Shown in pieces: positions 62,939 to 64,000 of a stretch of DNA of 64,000 nucleotides. A model generated the notes under the pieces. That model had not been told where the DNA came from. It saw nothing but the letters and a program-made list of their open reading frames with translations, and made no database searches. Both the position numbers and the translations under genes were made by a program. The stretch is from the NCBI GenBank assembly GCA_965235635.1, contig CBDDYR010000004.1, positions 62,001-126,000 of the forward strand, written 5' to 3'. Each line of letters begins with the position of its first letter. Position 1 is the stretch's first letter. The stretch comes from Fontibacterium meridianamericanum (GTDB lineage Bacteria > Pseudomonadota > Alphaproteobacteria > Pelagibacterales > Pelagibacteraceae).

Positions 62939-63547
62939 ATGAATATTTTTTCTCAAGAAACTTTAATCTTTCTAGAAATAATTTTGGTAAATGTAATATT
63001 GTCTGGTGACAATGCCATTGTAATTGGGATGGTCGCTTCACAATTTGAAGGTTCTTTAAGAAAAAAAATTTTAATTTACGGAACTCTTGTAGCCATTCTG
63101 ATGAGATTGGTATTTACAGGAATAGTTACTTATTTACTTCAATTCCAAGGGGTAAAATTAATTGGTGGATTATTATTACTTTGGATTGTCTACAAACTTT
63201 ACCAGGACGTCATTAAAGAAAAAGAAAGTGAAGATAATAATAAGTTTGTAATTAAAGAAACCGAGAGATCTAAATTGAGCAAAGCAATTTTAACGGTTGC
63301 TTTAGCTGATATCACTTTAAGTTTAGATAATGTTTTAGGAGTTGCGGGTGCTGCTAAGGGTCATTACTGGGCACTTATGTTTGGACTTACTCTTTCAATT
63401 GTTATTATGGCAACACTTGCAAATCTAATTTCTATTTATATAAAAAAGTTTAAATGGATTGCTTGGATTGGACTACTTGCAATCTTGTGGGTGGCTTGTG
63501 AACTTATCTATGAAGACTCAATAGTCTTAGCCGCTAAATACTTTTAA
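62939..63547 (+). CDS. TerC-family membrane protein (YjbE-type)
   Basis: A 202-residue membrane protein with about seven helices. The two TerC acidic motifs are NVILSGDNAIVIGM near the N-terminus and ADITLSLDNVLGVAGAAKGH in the second half. Relatives export manganese or protect newly made metalloenzymes. It has no clear promoter in the 194-base region it shares with divergent dctP. The start has AAGGGA upstream, at a rather long spacing. Confidence 0.88.
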   Translation: MNIFSQETLIFLEIILVNVILSGDNAIVIGMVASQFEGSLRKKILIYGTLVAILMRLVFTGIVTYLLQFQGVKLIGGLLLLWIVYKLYQDVIKEKESEDNNKFVIKETERSKLSKAILTVALADITLSLDNVLGVAGAAKGHYWALMFGLTLSIVIMATLANLISIYIKKFKWIAWIGLLAILWVACELIYEDSIVLAAKYF

Positions 63548-64000
63548 TTCACCTGATCTTTAGGTCTTTTATTGTTAAAGAAATTTTCTAAGTTATCGAT
63601 TGCTCTATTTCCCATATCAATTCTCGTTCTAAAAGTTGCGCTTCCCAGGTGAGGTAGTAAAAAAAGATTATTTAACTTTAAATATTCAGGATTAATTTTA
63701 GGTTCTCCATTATATACATCGAGACCTAGGGCAAAAACTTTCCCACTTTTCATTGCTTTAATCATAGCATTATCATCAATGATATCGCCTCTTGCAGCAT
63801 TCGTAACGACAGCCCCATCAGGTAAATAATTAATTGATTGTTCATTAACTAAATTTGTAGTTTCTTTAGTTGCAGGACAATTAATTGATAAAAATTCGCT
63901 GTTATTAAATAATGACTTTATGTTGTCATGATAAATTGCTCCTTCTTCTAAGTTTGCAGCTAATTTAGTTCTATTGTGGTAGTGAATTTCCATTCCAAAG
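63544..64000 (-). CDS. D-2-hydroxyacid dehydrogenase (glyoxylate reductase type), C-terminal part cut by window edge
   Basis: The last ~151 residues of a D-isomer-specific 2-hydroxyacid dehydrogenase; the frame runs off the window with FGMEIHYHNR, so the first ATG seen (63993) is internal. LSINCPATKETTNLVN, TNAARGDIIDD, ALGLDVYNGEP and the catalytic His in LPHLGSAT are conserved. The RGD stretch and the ending fit glyoxylate/hydroxypyruvate reductases. It converges on terC with a 4-base overlap. Confidence 0.87.
   Translation of the reverse strand, partial: FGMEIHYHNRTKLAANLEEGAIYHDNIKSLFNNSEFLSINCPATKETTNLVNEQSINYLPDGAVVTNAARGDIIDDNAMIKAMKSGKVFALGLDVYNGEPKINPEYLKLNNLFLLPHLGSATFRTRIDMGNRAIDNLENFFNNKRPKDQVN

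Overview
The window looks like a chromosomal segment of a SAR11-type alphaproteobacterium (Pelagibacterales). Base composition is very AT-rich, genes are packed with overlapping or nearly touching ends, proteins are Lys/Ile/Asn-rich, and several gene neighbourhoods are typical of Alphaproteobacteria: priA next to atpHAGDC, argH-lipoprotein-lysA, leuCDB-asd, ffh-rpsP-trmD-rplS, and mdh-sucCD-sucAB-lpd. I see no prophage, insertion sequence, CRISPR array or secretion island. It is a streamlined core-genome region with a few regulatory RNAs, several tiny genes and three frameshifted genes.

Layout. 1-7.1 kb: end of an NlpC/P60 hydrolase, a Suv3-like RNA helicase, ferredoxin fdxA, a CarD regulator with an AT-hook-like tail, a 32-residue basic protein, tRNA-Arg(CCU), an acyl-CoA synthetase, a YqaA-type membrane protein and tRNA-Leu(CAA). 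7.1-18 kb: a second YqaA protein, dsbB, coq7, an HNH nuclease, an esterase, a HIG1-type protein, a TlpA thioredoxin, argH-lptM-lysA, a frameshifted acyltransferase, tyrA-hisC, a SAM-II riboswitch with a following terminator, metW and gloB. 18-25.2 kb: rplU-rpmA, obgE, proBA, nadD, rsfS, rlmH, ctpA and rppH. 25.2-32.7 kb: atpHAGDC behind priA, then a transaldolase-like aldolase.

32.7-53.4 kb is one almost uninterrupted minus-strand run. Read in transcription order it is ffh-rpsP-trmD-rplS, leuCDB, a multiply frameshifted asd, sdhCDAB, mmsA, mdh, sucCD, sucAB and lpdA. It joins protein targeting and translation, leucine synthesis and the second half of the TCA cycle. 53.5-64 kb: dapF-ftsY, a frameshifted alpha/beta hydrolase, a 3-hydroxyisobutyrate dehydrogenase-type oxidoreductase, a DMT exporter, an amidase, a TRAP transporter (dctP, hairpin, dctQ, dctM), TerC and the C-terminal part of a glyoxylate reductase-type dehydrogenase.

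Stretches without an intact gene: 196-352 (nothing recognised), 4289-4499 (an inverted repeat, otherwise AT-rich), 16447-16687 (SAM-II riboswitch and terminator in the distal part), 46190-47222 (broken asd), 53381-53558 (structured ffh leader and promoter) and 62745-62938 (divergent dctP/terC upstream region, nothing decisive seen). The points most worth a second look are the broken asd (normally essential), the SAM-II riboswitch driving metW with no metX, the three-hairpin ffh leader, and the small basic protein.
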